Positions 56,209 to 64,000 of a DNA stretch of 64,000 nt are shown here, in pieces. How positions within the stretch are numbered: position 1 is the stretch's first letter; each line of letters begins with the position of its first letter. The notes beneath the pieces were generated by a model that saw nothing but the letters and a program-made list of their open reading frames with translations, was not told where the DNA came from and ran no database searches. Source of the DNA: Rhizobium sp. WYJ-E13. Its GTDB lineage: Bacteria > Pseudomonadota > Alphaproteobacteria > Rhizobiales > Rhizobiaceae. Both the position numbers and the translations under genes were made by a program. The stretch covers positions 620,001 through 684,000 of the forward strand of contig NZ_CP076854.1 of assembly GCF_018987265.1 (NCBI RefSeq), in the 5' to 3' direction.

Positions 56209-57129
56209 TCAACGTGTGCGGATGCGTGGATCGATGAATGGGGCCACGAGATCGGCAAGCAGATTGCCGATGACGATGGCGAGTGCCGACGTCAGCGTGA
56301 CGCCCATGATGATCGGTATGTCGACCTGCTGGATTGCCTGCCAGGCGAGCTGGCCGATGCCCGGCCAGCCGTAGACGGCCTCGACGACGACCACGCCACC
56401 CATGAACTGGCCGATATCGATGCCGATCATGGCGATGATCGGCAGGATGGCGTTCGGCAGGGCGTGGCGGAAGATGATGCGGTGCGAGGACAAGCCCTTG
56501 GCGCGGGCGGTGCGGACATAGTCCTGATTGAGCACGTCGATCATGGCCGATCGCACCATGCGCGCATACCAGCCGGCGCCGAGGACGCCGAGGGTGGAAG
56601 CTGGCAGCACGACATGGGCGAATGTGCCATAACCACTCATGGGCAGCCATCCGAGCGTTACGGCAAAGACATAAAGAAGGAGCAGGGCGACGACAAATTG
56701 CGGCGCCGAAACGCCGACGAAGGAAGCCATCATGACGAGCCTGTCAACGAACCCACCGCGGCGCACGGCAGCGATCGTGCCGAGCGCCAGCCCGAGTATC
56801 ACTTCCACCAGGATGCCGGTGAGCATCAGCACCAATGTTGCCGGCAGGCGAGCGATGATCAGCGTCCAGACCTCGGTCTTCTGTGCGTAGGAACGACCGA
56901 GATTGCCGTGCACGAGATTGGCGAGATAGGTGTCGAACTGCACCAGAAGTGGCTGGTCGAGGCCGAGTTCGTGACGAATGTTTGCGACCGTCTGCGCCGT
57001 GGCGCTGCGACCGGCGATCATGCGCGCCGGATCGGCCGGCAGTGCATAGAGTAAGACGAAAGTGATGGCGGCAACGCCGAGAAGAATGAGGGCAGCCTGT
57101 ACCAGCCGACGGAGAGTGAGGAAGACCAT
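56209..57129 (-). CDS. ABC permease, DppB type
   Basis: 306 residues; N-terminal helix, periplasmic loop with RHELGLDQPLLVQFDTYLAN, then five helices and the EAA loop (ARAKGLSSHRIIFRHALPNA). Start overlaps the stop of the DppC-type gene (TGATG). Confidence 0.92.
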   Translation of the reverse strand: MVFLTLRRLVQAALILLGVAAITFVLLYALPADPARMIAGRSATAQTVANIRHELGLDQPLLVQFDTYLANLVHGNLGRSYAQKTEVWTLIIARLPATLVLMLTGILVEVILGLALGTIAAVRRGGFVDRLVMMASFVGVSAPQFVVALLLLYVFAVTLGWLPMSGYGTFAHVVLPASTLGVLGAGWYARMVRSAMIDVLNQDYVRTARAKGLSSHRIIFRHALPNAILPIIAMIGIDIGQFMGGVVVVEAVYGWPGIGQLAWQAIQQVDIPIIMGVTLTSALAIVIGNLLADLVAPFIDPRIRTR

Positions 57130-57977
57130 CAGCCTCTCCCGCGCTGAGTCGGATCGATAATATCGCGCAGCGCATCTCCGACAAGATTGAAGGAGAGCGC
57201 CGTCAAGAGGATGATTGCGCCGGGGAAGAAGACCAGCCAGGGGGCGGCCTGAAAGTAGCTCTGGCTTTCAAAGATGATGTTGCCCCAGGACGGCTGCGGC
57301 GGCTGCACGCCGATGCCGAGGAAGGAAAGGGTTGCTTCAAGCAGGACGGTCGTTGCGATGCCAAGCGTGCCCCAGACAATTGCCGTTGGAACGAGATGCG
57401 GCAGGATATGCAGGAAGAGCACACGCATATGGCCGGCACCGAGGGAGCGCTCGGCCATGATGAAGTCGCGCTCCACGAGCCCGCGTGTCTCCGTATAGAC
57501 GATACGGGCGACCTGCACCCAATTGACGAGTGCAATCACCATGGCGACGATCCAGAGGCTCGGCCGCAGCAGCGCGGCGAGCACGATCGCCAGCAGCAAA
57601 GCGGGGAAGGCCATCATCAGATCGGTGAAGCGCATGAGGATATTGCTGACCAGACCGCGCATGTAACCTGCGAGGATGCCGATGAAGAGGCCGATCGCCA
57701 CCGCGATGCCATTGGCGACAAGGCCGATGACGAGTGAGGTCCGCGCACCGAAGAGCATGCGCGAAAAGAGATCGCGGCCGAGCGTATCCGTCCCGAGCAG
57801 ATAGGGGCCGCCCGGCGGCAGCGGCGCGCCTTCCAGCGACAGGCCGTCGAACATCTGCTCATCGGGGTTGAATGGGGCGACCCAGGGTGCGGCCACCGCA
57901 AGGGCGATGACGACCAGCACAATGATGAGGCCGAAAAGGGCTGTGGGCTGCCGCAGCATGGCTTTGATCACACGCAT
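57129..57977 (-). CDS. ABC permease, DppC type
   Basis: 282 residues from the ATG at 57977; a TTG one codon earlier is possible. The motif LLGTDTLGRDLFSRMLFGAR and EAA loop (AERSLGAGHMRVLFLHILPH) are intact. GGAGG lies before the start, which overlaps the stop of the antiterminator gene. The order dppC-dppB is the reverse of the usual one. Confidence 0.91.
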   Translation of the reverse strand: MRVIKAMLRQPTALFGLIIVLVVIALAVAAPWVAPFNPDEQMFDGLSLEGAPLPPGGPYLLGTDTLGRDLFSRMLFGARTSLVIGLVANGIAVAIGLFIGILAGYMRGLVSNILMRFTDLMMAFPALLLAIVLAALLRPSLWIVAMVIALVNWVQVARIVYTETRGLVERDFIMAERSLGAGHMRVLFLHILPHLVPTAIVWGTLGIATTVLLEATLSFLGIGVQPPQPSWGNIIFESQSYFQAAPWLVFFPGAIILLTALSFNLVGDALRDIIDPTQRGRG

Positions 57978-58558
57978 CAACCGGCCTCCGGCAGGGGTTC
58001 TATGCCGCCGATGATGAAGGCGGAGATCTGTTCCATCGGCAGGCGGCGACGCATGGCGCAGTTGCGCAGGATCGAATAGGCGCGTTCCTCATCCACCCCA
58101 TGCGCCTGCATCAGTTTTTCGACGGCGGCATGGACGAGCGGACGCAGGCGCACGCGCTCTTCGAGATATTGCAGGCGTTCAGCCGCGCTCTTGCGCTCCT
58201 GATGAATGGAGACGGCCATGACGAGGGCCGGATAGACGGCAGAGGCGGCAATCGGCTTGGCGACGATCGCGCCGGCTCCCTGAGCAAGCGCCCAGGCAAT
58301 GCGACCCGGCGCTTCCGAACCGAGCAGCGCAACGACGGGGCATGTCGGGGTGCTGCCACTCCATGGCATGAGATCGTCAAACCCCTGGTCGGCATCGACG
58401 ATGACGATGTCGGGCACGCTTGCTGCAGAAAGCGGCGCCCATTGCAGGGTGGCTGAGAGGCCGAGAAGCCGGAGCTGGCGTATCAGCTTTTCCGTATTGC
58501 CGTCCTCACGATGCAGGACGACGGCATGCCAACCGGTGAAATTGGGTGTCTCCTTCAT
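57977..58558 (-). CDS. AmiR-like ANTAR transcription antiterminator
   Basis: 193 residues. Residues 10-115 form a degenerate receiver-like domain without the usual phospho-acceptor context (PDIVIVDADQGFDD). A coiled-coil linker follows (VSIHQERKSAAERLQYLEERV), then the RNA-binding ANTAR domain at about 130-185 (AAVEKLMQAHGVDEERAYSILRNCAMRRRLPMEQIS). Pseudomonas AmiR of the same layout is held inactive by AmiC and released by amides to antiterminate the amidase leader. Its gene overlaps the AmiC-like gene by four bases. Confidence 0.9.
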   Translation of the reverse strand: MKETPNFTGWHAVVLHREDGNTEKLIRQLRLLGLSATLQWAPLSAASVPDIVIVDADQGFDDLMPWSGSTPTCPVVALLGSEAPGRIAWALAQGAGAIVAKPIAASAVYPALVMAVSIHQERKSAAERLQYLEERVRLRPLVHAAVEKLMQAHGVDEERAYSILRNCAMRRRLPMEQISAFIIGGIEPLPEAG

Positions 58559-59688
58559 GATACTACCCGCAATTTCGGCAAAGCCGGCTTATTGCGGCCG
58601 GTCAAATAGGGATCTGCGGCAAGAGGCGGGCGGGACGCGATCACATCGAAACCGTTCTGGGTATTGATGCGGCCGAGATGGAAGGGCAGGGCGGCGTGGT
58701 TCGTCTCCTGGTCGATGTTGAGCGCGCCGAAGGGGGTCGCCCAGCTCTTGCCGTGGAGTTCCCGACGCACGGCGGAAGGTTCGTCCCCACCGGCAGCCAC
58801 AATCGCATCGACGCAGAGACGCATAGCCGTGTAGGCGCTGGCAAAGACGCTCGAGACGCGGCGAGGCGCGCCATAATGAGCGACGATGCGCTGCTTGAAA
58901 TCGGTATTCTCGGAGGTCGCAACGTTGTCAAAGTAGGAAGCTGCACAAAGCTGGCCGATCGCAGCGCCCGGCGCGATATCGTCAAGCTCACACTCCATCA
59001 GGTCGCAACTGACGACAGGGCAGTTTTCAGGCCGGAAGGCGGCATCTCGATCGGCAAGCCGACGGATTGCCTCATGGAAGGCATAGCTCGATGGGCCGAT
59101 CAGATTGTTTAGGATGAAGCTCGGGCGGCGCTGCTCGATATCGGAGACGATGCGCTCGACCGCGGTCTCTTCGAGCGGCAGGTAGCGTTCGCCGAGCACT
59201 TCTCCGCCTGCATTGGCAGTCAGTTCGCGGGCGAGCCGGTTCATCTCCCAGCCCCAGACATAGTTGGCGCCGACGAGGTAGGGACGGTTGCCATAACGCG
59301 GGATCAGATGTTCGAAGAGCGGCAGCAGATGCTGGTTCGGGCAGCCGCCGACGTAGATGACGTTCTCGTTTGCCTCGAAACCTTCGTAGGGGCACATGTA
59401 CCACAGCAAACCGTCATGCTTCTCGATCAGCGGGATGACTTCCTTGCGGGCGGCGGAGGTGATCGTGCCGACGATGTGGCGGCAACCGGCGCGTAATAGA
59501 TGCCGGGCGCCCTCTAGATAGGCAGCAAGATCGGCCTGCGGATCGAAGAAAACCGGTTCGACCGAACAGCCGCTCGCTGCGGCAAATTCGGCGATTGCGA
59601 ATTCCGCGCCGTCGCGTGCATCCCGCCCCATCGAGCCGTATGGACCCGTGGTCGAGTAAAGAATGCCGATTTTCAAAGCATCATTCAT
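58555..59688 (-). CDS. AmiC-like amide-sensing protein
   Basis: 377 residues, type I periplasmic-binding fold without a signal peptide, so cytoplasmic. IGILYSTTGPYGSMGRDARDG, NVIYVGGCPNQHLLPLFEHL and YVWGWEMNRLARELTANAGG are typical of AmiC/UrtA-like proteins. Known AmiC binds amides and restrains AmiR. Direct coupling to the AmiR-like gene makes that role very likely here. It is the first gene after the leader terminator. No strong ribosome binding site precedes the ATG. Confidence 0.9.
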   Translation of the reverse strand: MNDALKIGILYSTTGPYGSMGRDARDGAEFAIAEFAAASGCSVEPVFFDPQADLAAYLEGARHLLRAGCRHIVGTITSAARKEVIPLIEKHDGLLWYMCPYEGFEANENVIYVGGCPNQHLLPLFEHLIPRYGNRPYLVGANYVWGWEMNRLARELTANAGGEVLGERYLPLEETAVERIVSDIEQRRPSFILNNLIGPSSYAFHEAIRRLADRDAAFRPENCPVVSCDLMECELDDIAPGAAIGQLCAASYFDNVATSENTDFKQRIVAHYGAPRRVSSVFASAYTAMRLCVDAIVAAGGDEPSAVRRELHGKSWATPFGALNIDQETNHAALPFHLGRINTQNGFDVIASRPPLAADPYLTGRNKPALPKLRVVS

Positions 59689-59695
59689 TTGTAAG

Positions 59696-59751
59696 CCAAA
59701 AAACCAAAAACCCCATGAGGGCGTCCCGTCAGCGACGGGGCCGTCATGGGG
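59696..59751 (-). terminator. Leader terminator upstream of the AmiC/AmiR operon
   Basis: On the minus strand an outer stem CCCCATGA/TCATGGGG (59744-59751 with 59711-59718), an internal bulge, and an inner stem CCCGTC/GACGGG. A long U-rich tail (TTTTTGGTTTTTTGG) ends about eight bases before the AmiC-like ATG. A full intrinsic terminator between promoter and first gene is the hallmark of an antitermination leader. Confidence 0.85.
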
Positions 59752-59762
59752 CGAAACTGCCC
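59749..59762 (-). promoter_or_regulatory. Candidate ANTAR-recognised antiterminator hairpin
   Basis: On the minus strand GGGC, six-base loop AGTTTC, GCCC. Its 3' arm shares bases 59749-59751 with the 5' arm of the terminator, so the two cannot both form. ANTAR targets are paired hexaloop hairpins with A at loop position 1 and G at position 4; this loop has the A but not the G. A second small stem (GACT/AGTC, 59766-59778) lies just upstream. Confidence 0.5.
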
Positions 59763-59819
59763 AGCGACTATCGAAGTCATGTAAAAATGCGGGGCTCTCT
59801 GCCTAATCCGCAGGCTTGA

Positions 59820-59848
59820 ATAAAATACAGGCACTCCTGTTTTGTCAA
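59820..59848 (-). promoter_or_regulatory. Promoter with internal inverted repeat for the AmiC/AmiR operon
   Basis: On the minus strand a perfect TTGACA (59843-59848), 17-base spacer and TTTTAT (59820-59825). The spacer contains ACAGG-AGTG-CCTGT (59827-59840), a five-base inverted repeat placed where a repressor would block polymerase. The leader to the first ATG would be about 125 bases. Confidence 0.7.
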
Positions 59849-59926
59849 GCGCGCCTCAAGCGAATTCTGGGCAGTCGGGCAAGATCAACGACTGCGCGCA
59901 ACCAGCCCTGGAAATCAGCCAGTATA

Positions 59927-60085
59927 TTAGCCTGATCCAGGCTTGGCGTGGCGCGATACGCGCATACGCTCAATGATGTGACGGCCGGAGCCCCGGACAT
60001 GTTTGGCGACGGCCTGAGCGGCTCTTCGACATCCTGTGCCTTGATGCAGGCGATCAGCTCGCGATATTCCTCCAATACATTCGAT
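59927..60085 (-). pseudogene. C-terminal remnant of a GntR/FCD regulator
   Basis: On the minus strand VLEEYRELIACIKAQDVEE is followed after a one-base frameshift by AAQAVAKHVRGSGRHIIERM and a TAA at 59927-59929. This matches the last helices of FCD domains. The DNA-binding part and most of the sensor are gone. On the opposite strand a short stretch to 60224 (LYADPILPHVRELKLELPYE) also looks protein-like but was not identified. Confidence 0.5.
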
Positions 60086-60240
60086 TGTCAGCTGAGCGAG
60101 GTCGGGAACCGCCGGCTGATCGCTCACTGGAGCGTCTATATGCCGACCCCATTCTGCCGCATGTCCGCGAGCTCAAGCTGGAACTGCCCTATGAGTTCGA
60201 GCATGATGAATATCGCCAGAGATAAGCCGTAAGCTGTCCT

Positions 60241-62484
60241 TTAAAAAAGAACGCTTCCGTCGGCGAAACTCTCTCCGACGGTGAGGTCGATCTTATGTCT
60301 CGCCTCACCGAAGCAAAGAACCGTGCCCACATTGCGGGATGCCGTGAGGCCGATCTTCACCGGCCTGCTGTTCTCCCAGTCGAGATCGAGCAGCATGCCG
60401 CCACGCAAGCGCAGACCGCGGATCCTGCCGCGCGGCCATGCCTTGGGCAAGGCTGGGAGCAGGTGAATTTCGCCTGGGCGCGACTGCACCAGCATTTCGA
60501 GGATGCCGGCTGCCCCACCGAAATTGCCATCGATCTGGAAGGGTGGGTGGGCGTCGAAGAGATTGGTGTAGGTTCGCTCGGGGCTGATGAGCAGCTTGAT
60601 CACATCGAGCGCATGATCGCCGTCGCGTAGCCGCGCCCAGAGATTGATGCGCCAGCCGATACCCCAGCCCGTAGCATCGTCACCGCGGATTTCCAGCGAA
60701 CGGCGGGCGGCCGCGGCAAGCTCCGGTGTCTTGTCCATGTCGATCTGCCAGCTTGGATAGAGGCCGTAGAGATGCGAGACATGGCGGTGGTGCATCTCCG
60801 GCGCCTGCAGGTCCCAGTCTTCCAGCCATTCCTGCAACTGGCCCGCCGAGCCGATCCTGTCGGGCGGCAGGCGGGGCAGTATGCGGTCGATCTCCGAGAC
60901 GAGCGCATCCTCGCCGCCGATTGAGATGGCGACGGGCCGAAGCAGATTGAGAAAATCCCGGATGATCTGGTTATCCATGGTTGGCCCCGCACAGAGCGAG
61001 GCGCCGTGCCGGTGGACATTCTCAGGTGAAAGCGAGGGGTTCGTCACCAGATAGTCCGTGCCCGGAAGCGGCACAAGCACATCGAAGACAAACTCCGCAG
61101 CCCCCTTGGCAAGCGGAAAGAGCCGCCGGCGCAGGCCATCGGCATCATCAAGATAGTCCGCAAGATCGAGCAGTTGGGCCATGAGCCAGGCGCCGCCGGT
61201 CGGCCACAGGCCCCATTTGGCACCGTCGATCGGTCCGGTCGCGCGCCAGAGATCAGTGTTGTGGTGCATGACCCAGCCACGGGCGCGATAATGCACCTGC
61301 GCCGTCTCGCGGCCAGTTTCGGCAAGCTCTTCCGCCATTGCGACAAGCGGTTCGATGCATTCCGGCAGGTTGGCCGGAGCCGGCAGCCAGTAGTTCATCT
61401 GCAGATTGATGTTGGCCGTATATTTGCTGCCCCAGGGCGGATCGGTTTCATCGTTCCAGATGCCCTGCAGGTTGGCGGGTTGTGTGCCGGGGCGCGAAGA
61501 GGCGATCATCAGATAGCGGCCGAACTGGACATAGAGGGCGGCAAGTGCGGGATCACGTCCCCCGGCAAAACCCGCAATGCGGCGATCGGTGGTCTCGATG
61601 GCGGCCGGCGTCGTGCCGAGATCGATGGCGAAGGAACGGAACAGCTTTTGATGTTCCGCCATATGGTCCCGACGCATGATCTCGTGGCTGCGCGCAGAGG
61701 CCTTTGAAAGACGCGCCGAGATGGTGCCGTCCGGATCGCCCGAGACATCGTCATAACGTCGGAAACTCGTCGCTGCATCGAGCAGGATCACAAGCTCGTC
61801 GGCATCGTCTACGGAGATGCCATTGGAGAGGCCCAGCATTCCTCCCTTGTTGATCACTCGGATGCCAAGGGCGAAGCGCAGGGCACCGGCAATGCCCCAT
61901 TCGGCCTTGCCGGTACCGGAGAAGGTCAGTTGCGAGGCTCGTCCTCCGACCAGTTGGCCTTGTTGCGGGCTGTCGAGCGATATCCGGCATTTAATGGAGC
62001 GGGGTCGATCGGCCGAAAGGCGCAACACAAGCACACCGTCGAGCGCGGAAACGAAGGCTTCGCGAAAGAAGGTCGTGCCATCGGCGACATAAGAGGTCGT
62101 CGCGATTGCTGCGTCGAGATCAAGCGTGCGGCGATAGTTGGTGACGGTCCTTGAATGCGGGAAATCAATTAGGAGATCGCCGATCGGCTGGTAGGACATC
62201 TGCTTGATCGGCTGGGCCATCAGATGTTCTTCGGCCATTGCTTCCGCTTGCGCATAGTGCCCGGCGAATATCAGCTCACGTACTTTTCCGAGATGGCCGT
62301 AGGCATCGGGATTGACCGGCCGGTAAGGGCCACCTGCCCAGAATGTGGATTCATTGATCTGCAGCCTTTCTGAAATGGGATCGCCAAACACCATGGCGCC
62401 GAGCCGGCCGTTGCCGAGCGGCAGTGCGTCCGTCCAGAGCCGGGCCGGCGTGTCGTACCAGAGAAGATTGTCCGCCATGGTCAT
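60241..62484 (-). CDS. Glycoside hydrolase family 95 (alpha-L-fucosidase type)
   Basis: 747 residues, an (alpha/alpha)6-barrel enzyme with N-terminal beta domain. Diagnostic stretches are [28 protein letters not shown] at the start (quoted in part: [16 protein letters not shown]), [19 protein letters not shown] near 338, [14 protein letters not shown] near 610 and [15 protein letters not shown] near 650. Family members remove alpha-1,2-linked fucose, or in some cases galactose, from glycans such as xyloglucan. There is no signal peptide, so it works on imported oligosaccharide. Its ATG overlaps the ATPase stop. Confidence 0.92.
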   Translation of the reverse strand: MTMADNLLWYDTPARLWTDALPLGNGRLGAMVFGDPISERLQINESTFWAGGPYRPVNPDAYGHLGKVRELIFAGHYAQAEAMAEEHLMAQPIKQMSYQPIGDLLIDFPHSRTVTNYRRTLDLDAAIATTSYVADGTTFFREAFVSALDGVLVLRLSADRPRSIKCRISLDSPQQGQLVGGRASQLTFSGTGKAEWGIAGALRFALGIRVINKGGMLGLSNGISVDDADELVILLDAATSFRRYDDVSGDPDGTISARLSKASARSHEIMRRDHMAEHQKLFRSFAIDLGTTPAAIETTDRRIAGFAGGRDPALAALYVQFGRYLMIASSRPGTQPANLQGIWNDETDPPWGSKYTANINLQMNYWLPAPANLPECIEPLVAMAEELAETGRETAQVHYRARGWVMHHNTDLWRATGPIDGAKWGLWPTGGAWLMAQLLDLADYLDDADGLRRRLFPLAKGAAEFVFDVLVPLPGTDYLVTNPSLSPENVHRHGASLCAGPTMDNQIIRDFLNLLRPVAISIGGEDALVSEIDRILPRLPPDRIGSAGQLQEWLEDWDLQAPEMHHRHVSHLYGLYPSWQIDMDKTPELAAAARRSLEIRGDDATGWGIGWRINLWARLRDGDHALDVIKLLISPERTYTNLFDAHPPFQIDGNFGGAAGILEMLVQSRPGEIHLLPALPKAWPRGRIRGLRLRGGMLLDLDWENSRPVKIGLTASRNVGTVLCFGEARHKIDLTVGESFADGSVLF

Positions 62485-63578
62485 TCTGCGGGAATGCTGT
62501 TGGCCGGCTTGATATCGCGCACGCGCTTACCGTCGACACTGAAGAGCAGCGCTTTCCTGGCCGAAAAGCCGGCGCTTACCGTTTCGCCGGGGCGCAGAGC
62601 CCTCTCCGAGCGGTCCTCGACGATCACCGATTGGCCTGAGGTGAGCGTGCCATAGATGAAACGGGTTCCGCCGAGGTTTTCCACCACATCGACCTTGACG
62701 TCGATCGCGCCGCCGCCTTCATCATGCCCCGTGAAATGCTCCGGGCGGATACCGACCTTGACCGGCATTTCCTTACCCATGCTGACGATGCCCGCTCTGA
62801 AAACCGTGCCGCAATCGAGCCTGATCACCCCATCCGCACCGAGCGTGCCATCAAGGAAATTCATGCGCGGCGAGCCGATGAAACCGGCGACGAAGAAATT
62901 GTCCGGATCGTTATAGAGCGCGTCCGGCGTGCCCGCCTGCTCGATCTTGCCGGCGCGCATGACGACGATCTTGTCGGCGAGCGTCATCGCTTCGGTCTGG
63001 TCGTGGGTGACATAGATCATCGTTGCGCCGATGCGCCGATGCAGCTTGGCGATCTCGACGCGCATGGAGACGCGCAGTTCCGCATCGAGGTTCGACAGCG
63101 GTTCGTCAAACAGGAAAACGGCCGGGTTGCGGACGATCGCCCGGCCGATCGCGACGCGCTGGCGCTGGCCACCGGAGAGTTGAGCGGGCTTGCGCTTGAG
63201 CAGCGGCTCGATCTGCAAGGTCGCGGCAGCGGCGGCAACGCTCTTGTCGATATCGGCCTTGCCCATGCCGGCCATGCGCAGCGAGAAGCCGATATTCTGT
63301 TCGACTGTCATATGCGGATAGAGCGCATAGTTCTGGAAGACCATGGCGACGCCGCGTTCTATCGGATCTGCTTCGTTCATGCGTCGTCCGCCGATCGTGA
63401 GGTCGCCGGCGGTGATCCTTTCCAGGCCGGCGATCATGCGTAGAAGCGTCGATTTTCCGCAGCCGGAGGGACCGACGAAGACCGTGAATGAGCCATCGTC
63501 CACGCTCAGGTTAAGCCCCTCGATCGCCTGAAAGCTGCCGTAGGACTTGTCGATATCATGCAATTCTACGCTGGCCAA
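62481..63578 (-). CDS. ABC transporter ATP-binding protein, UgpC/MsmX type
   Basis: 365 residues; [45 protein letters not shown] and C-terminal TOBE domains are intact. It lies between the LacI gene and the GH95 gene on the minus strand. Its permeases and binding protein are not in the window and may be encoded beyond its right edge. Confidence 0.94.
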   Translation of the reverse strand: MASVELHDIDKSYGSFQAIEGLNLSVDDGSFTVFVGPSGCGKSTLLRMIAGLERITAGDLTIGGRRMNEADPIERGVAMVFQNYALYPHMTVEQNIGFSLRMAGMGKADIDKSVAAAAATLQIEPLLKRKPAQLSGGQRQRVAIGRAIVRNPAVFLFDEPLSNLDAELRVSMRVEIAKLHRRIGATMIYVTHDQTEAMTLADKIVVMRAGKIEQAGTPDALYNDPDNFFVAGFIGSPRMNFLDGTLGADGVIRLDCGTVFRAGIVSMGKEMPVKVGIRPEHFTGHDEGGGAIDVKVDVVENLGGTRFIYGTLTSGQSVIVEDRSERALRPGETVSAGFSARKALLFSVDGKRVRDIKPANSIPAE

Positions 63579-63615
63579 AGCTTCCTCCCTTTAACCGCCT
63601 GGCGGGCAGAACGCG

Positions 63616-64000
63616 TCAGGTGATCCGTCGCGTCGAGCCCCGCAAAATGATGTCGCATTCGAGTACGACGCTGCGCGTCGCTCCTCCCAACGGTTCCGTC
63701 AGGCGTTCCACAAGAATGTCCGTGATGGTTTCTGCGATGCTTGCCACCGGTTGGGCGACGGCGGTGATGCCGGCTTCATAGAGCCGGAAGATTGCCACAT
63801 CGTCGAAGCTCGCAAGCGAAATATCCTCGGGCACATGCCGGCCGTTCTCCTTCAGCCAACTCAGCCCTCCGACTGCCATGCCGTAGTTGGCCGAAAAGAT
63901 CGCTGTGGGCGGATTTTCGAGCGACATCAACCGCTTGGTCGCCTCATAACCGCCATCCATACGCCAGTTGCCGCGGGCCGCCAGTGTCGGATCGATCGTT
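63616..64000 (-). CDS. LacI-family regulator, C-terminal part (cut by window edge)
   Basis: The last 128 codons of a LacI/GalR sensor domain: NPPTAIFSANYGMAVGG, SLASFDDVAIFRLYEAGITA and a terminal ILRGSTRRIT. The frame stays open through the right edge of the window; the DNA-binding domain lies outside. Encoded 37 bases before the ATPase gene, it probably controls the fucosidase operon. Confidence 0.88.
   Translation of the reverse strand, partial: TIDPTLAARGNWRMDGGYEATKRLMSLENPPTAIFSANYGMAVGGLSWLKENGRHVPEDISLASFDDVAIFRLYEAGITAVAQPVASIAETITDILVERLTEPLGGATRSVVLECDIILRGSTRRIT

Overview
The window looks like a replicon of a fast-growing rhizobium (Rhizobium/Agrobacterium group). The evidence is divergent dctA/dctBD with a sigma-54 promoter and tandem DctD-type sites, a near-textbook Rhizobium biuret hydrolase (BiuH), a RopA-type porin, the prkA-yeaH-spoVR stress triad, and a high density of ABC/TRAP uptake operons with LacI, ROK and GntR regulators. 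No rRNA, tRNA, insertion sequence or CRISPR array was seen. It could be a chromosomal accessory stretch or a large plasmid/chromid; the sequence does not decide.

Layout. 0.1-0.6 kb: YbaK-type deacylase. 0.6-1.8 kb: mostly empty, with the C-terminal scar of a sugar isomerase/epimerase-like gene. 1.8-9.8 kb: sugar-type ABC operon followed by a glycerophosphodiesterase, a LacI regulator and an inositol-monophosphatase-family enzyme, convergent with a second, divergent phosphodiesterase. 10-16.2 kb (minus): dipeptide/opine-type ABC operon with a class V aminotransferase, facing a flavin-dependent monooxygenase gene (16.6-17.9 kb). 18.0-21.6 kb (minus): two small proteins, then ThuA-like protein, Gfo/Idh/MocA dehydrogenase and ROK regulator, divergent from a sugar ABC operon (21.8-26.1 kb). 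26.2-31.0 kb: dctA and dctBD. 31.0-31.4 kb: decayed FAD-protein fragment. 31.8-36.6 kb: prkA-yeaH-spoVR. 37.2-37.9 kb: juxtaposed fragments of a GST and a luciferase-like monooxygenase. 37.9-40.7 kb: fused TRAP permease and its binding protein.

40.8-49.4 kb is a translationally coupled minus-strand operon for small amide nitrogen compounds: BMP-type ABC transporter, formamidase-like amidase, BiuH (Asp36/Lys142/Cys175), a second cysteine hydrolase and a cupin. It is divergent from a GntR regulator. The shared upstream region holds a near-consensus sigma-54 promoter whose -12 element is overlapped by a repeated GTGTATGCA motif, suggesting nitrogen activation combined with GntR control. 49.5-51.4 kb: DoxX-like protein and a porin with tandem terminators.

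51.9-59.8 kb is a second amide-linked minus-strand operon: AmiC-like sensor, AmiR-like ANTAR antiterminator, dipeptide-type permeases, binding protein, acetamidase/formamidase and a double ATPase. Its leader has a sigma-70-like promoter, then a strong intrinsic terminator ending a few bases before the first gene, with a small hairpin that competes with the terminator's 5' arm. This is the layout expected for an AmiR-controlled antitermination switch governing uptake genes, and it is the most interesting candidate system here. 59.9-64 kb: a GntR gene scar, then a GH95 fucosidase, an ABC ATPase and a truncated LacI regulator at the window edge.

Together the genes describe scavenging in soil or rhizosphere: phosphodiesters, disaccharides, C4-dicarboxylates, fucosylated glycans and, twice, amide nitrogen. 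Gene fragments at several module junctions suggest the modules were assembled by repeated rearrangement.
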